Source of the DNA: Candidatus Acidiferrum typicum
GTDB taxonomy: Bacteria; Acidobacteriota; Terriglobia; Acidiferrales; UBA7541
Reading direction: 5' to 3'
Length of the DNA: 5,255 nt
NCBI GenBank assembly: GCA_002478115.1
Contig: DLMH01000189.1
Coordinates: 1-5,255 of the forward strand
The position numbers and the translations under genes are program-made. The stretch's first letter is position 1. Each line of letters begins with the position of its first letter. A model generated the notes under the pieces. It did not search any database. It saw nothing but the letters and a program-made list of their open reading frames with translations, and was not told the DNA's origin. Positions 5,252-5,255 of this stretch are shown here, piece by piece.

Positions 5252-5255
5252 AAAG

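Overview
The window most likely comes from a soil-type acidobacterium (order Terriglobales or a relative), as a chromosomal contig of moderate G+C. This is inferred from protein style, not from a marker gene. The integrase motifs (TGMRNGREL, PDSKT, LYCARHDYGT) and the small membrane protein with an AHLWQLLMAGQLP core both look like acidobacterial families as I remember them. Every gene I can support lies on the minus strand.

Left part (about 1-2900) looks like one end of an integrated mobile element. Reading right to left, it holds a complete tyrosine recombinase (1803-2843), a toxin-antitoxin operon of a Phd/YefM-type antitoxin and a VapC/FitB-type PIN-domain ribonuclease (1343-1600 and 933-1346), a 53-residue charged protein (640-801), and the first 36 codons of an ArdC-like antirestriction protein cut by the window edge (1-110). 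The antitoxin has an unusually readable control region. A TTGACT/TACAAT promoter with an 18-base spacer encloses a 16-base perfect palindrome, and the -10 box covers the upstream ATG, so translation must start at 1600. The 111-639 stretch has no well-supported gene; one small plus-strand ORF (321-518) is listed as doubtful.

Junction zone (2844-3189): no gene and no tRNA is visible. It has several short inverted repeats just upstream of the integrase and is the natural place for an attachment site, but no duplicated att core can be shown from this window alone.

Right part (3190-5255) looks like ordinary chromosome. It holds a 118-residue protein built of glycine-phased pentapeptides, a 105-residue membrane protein with three predicted helices, and a secreted DUF1223 protein with a CSSC thioredoxin-like motif. 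A perfect TATAAT at the right edge may be the -10 box for the DUF1223 gene. The three right-hand genes face the same way, but gaps of about 120 and 260 bases make one operon uncertain.

The most unusual items are the 16-fold, exactly five-residue glycine register of the 3190-3546 protein, the integrase with Tyr in place of the usual first His of the HxxR box, and the compact operator nested inside the toxin-antitoxin promoter. I found no clearly new defence or regulatory system.
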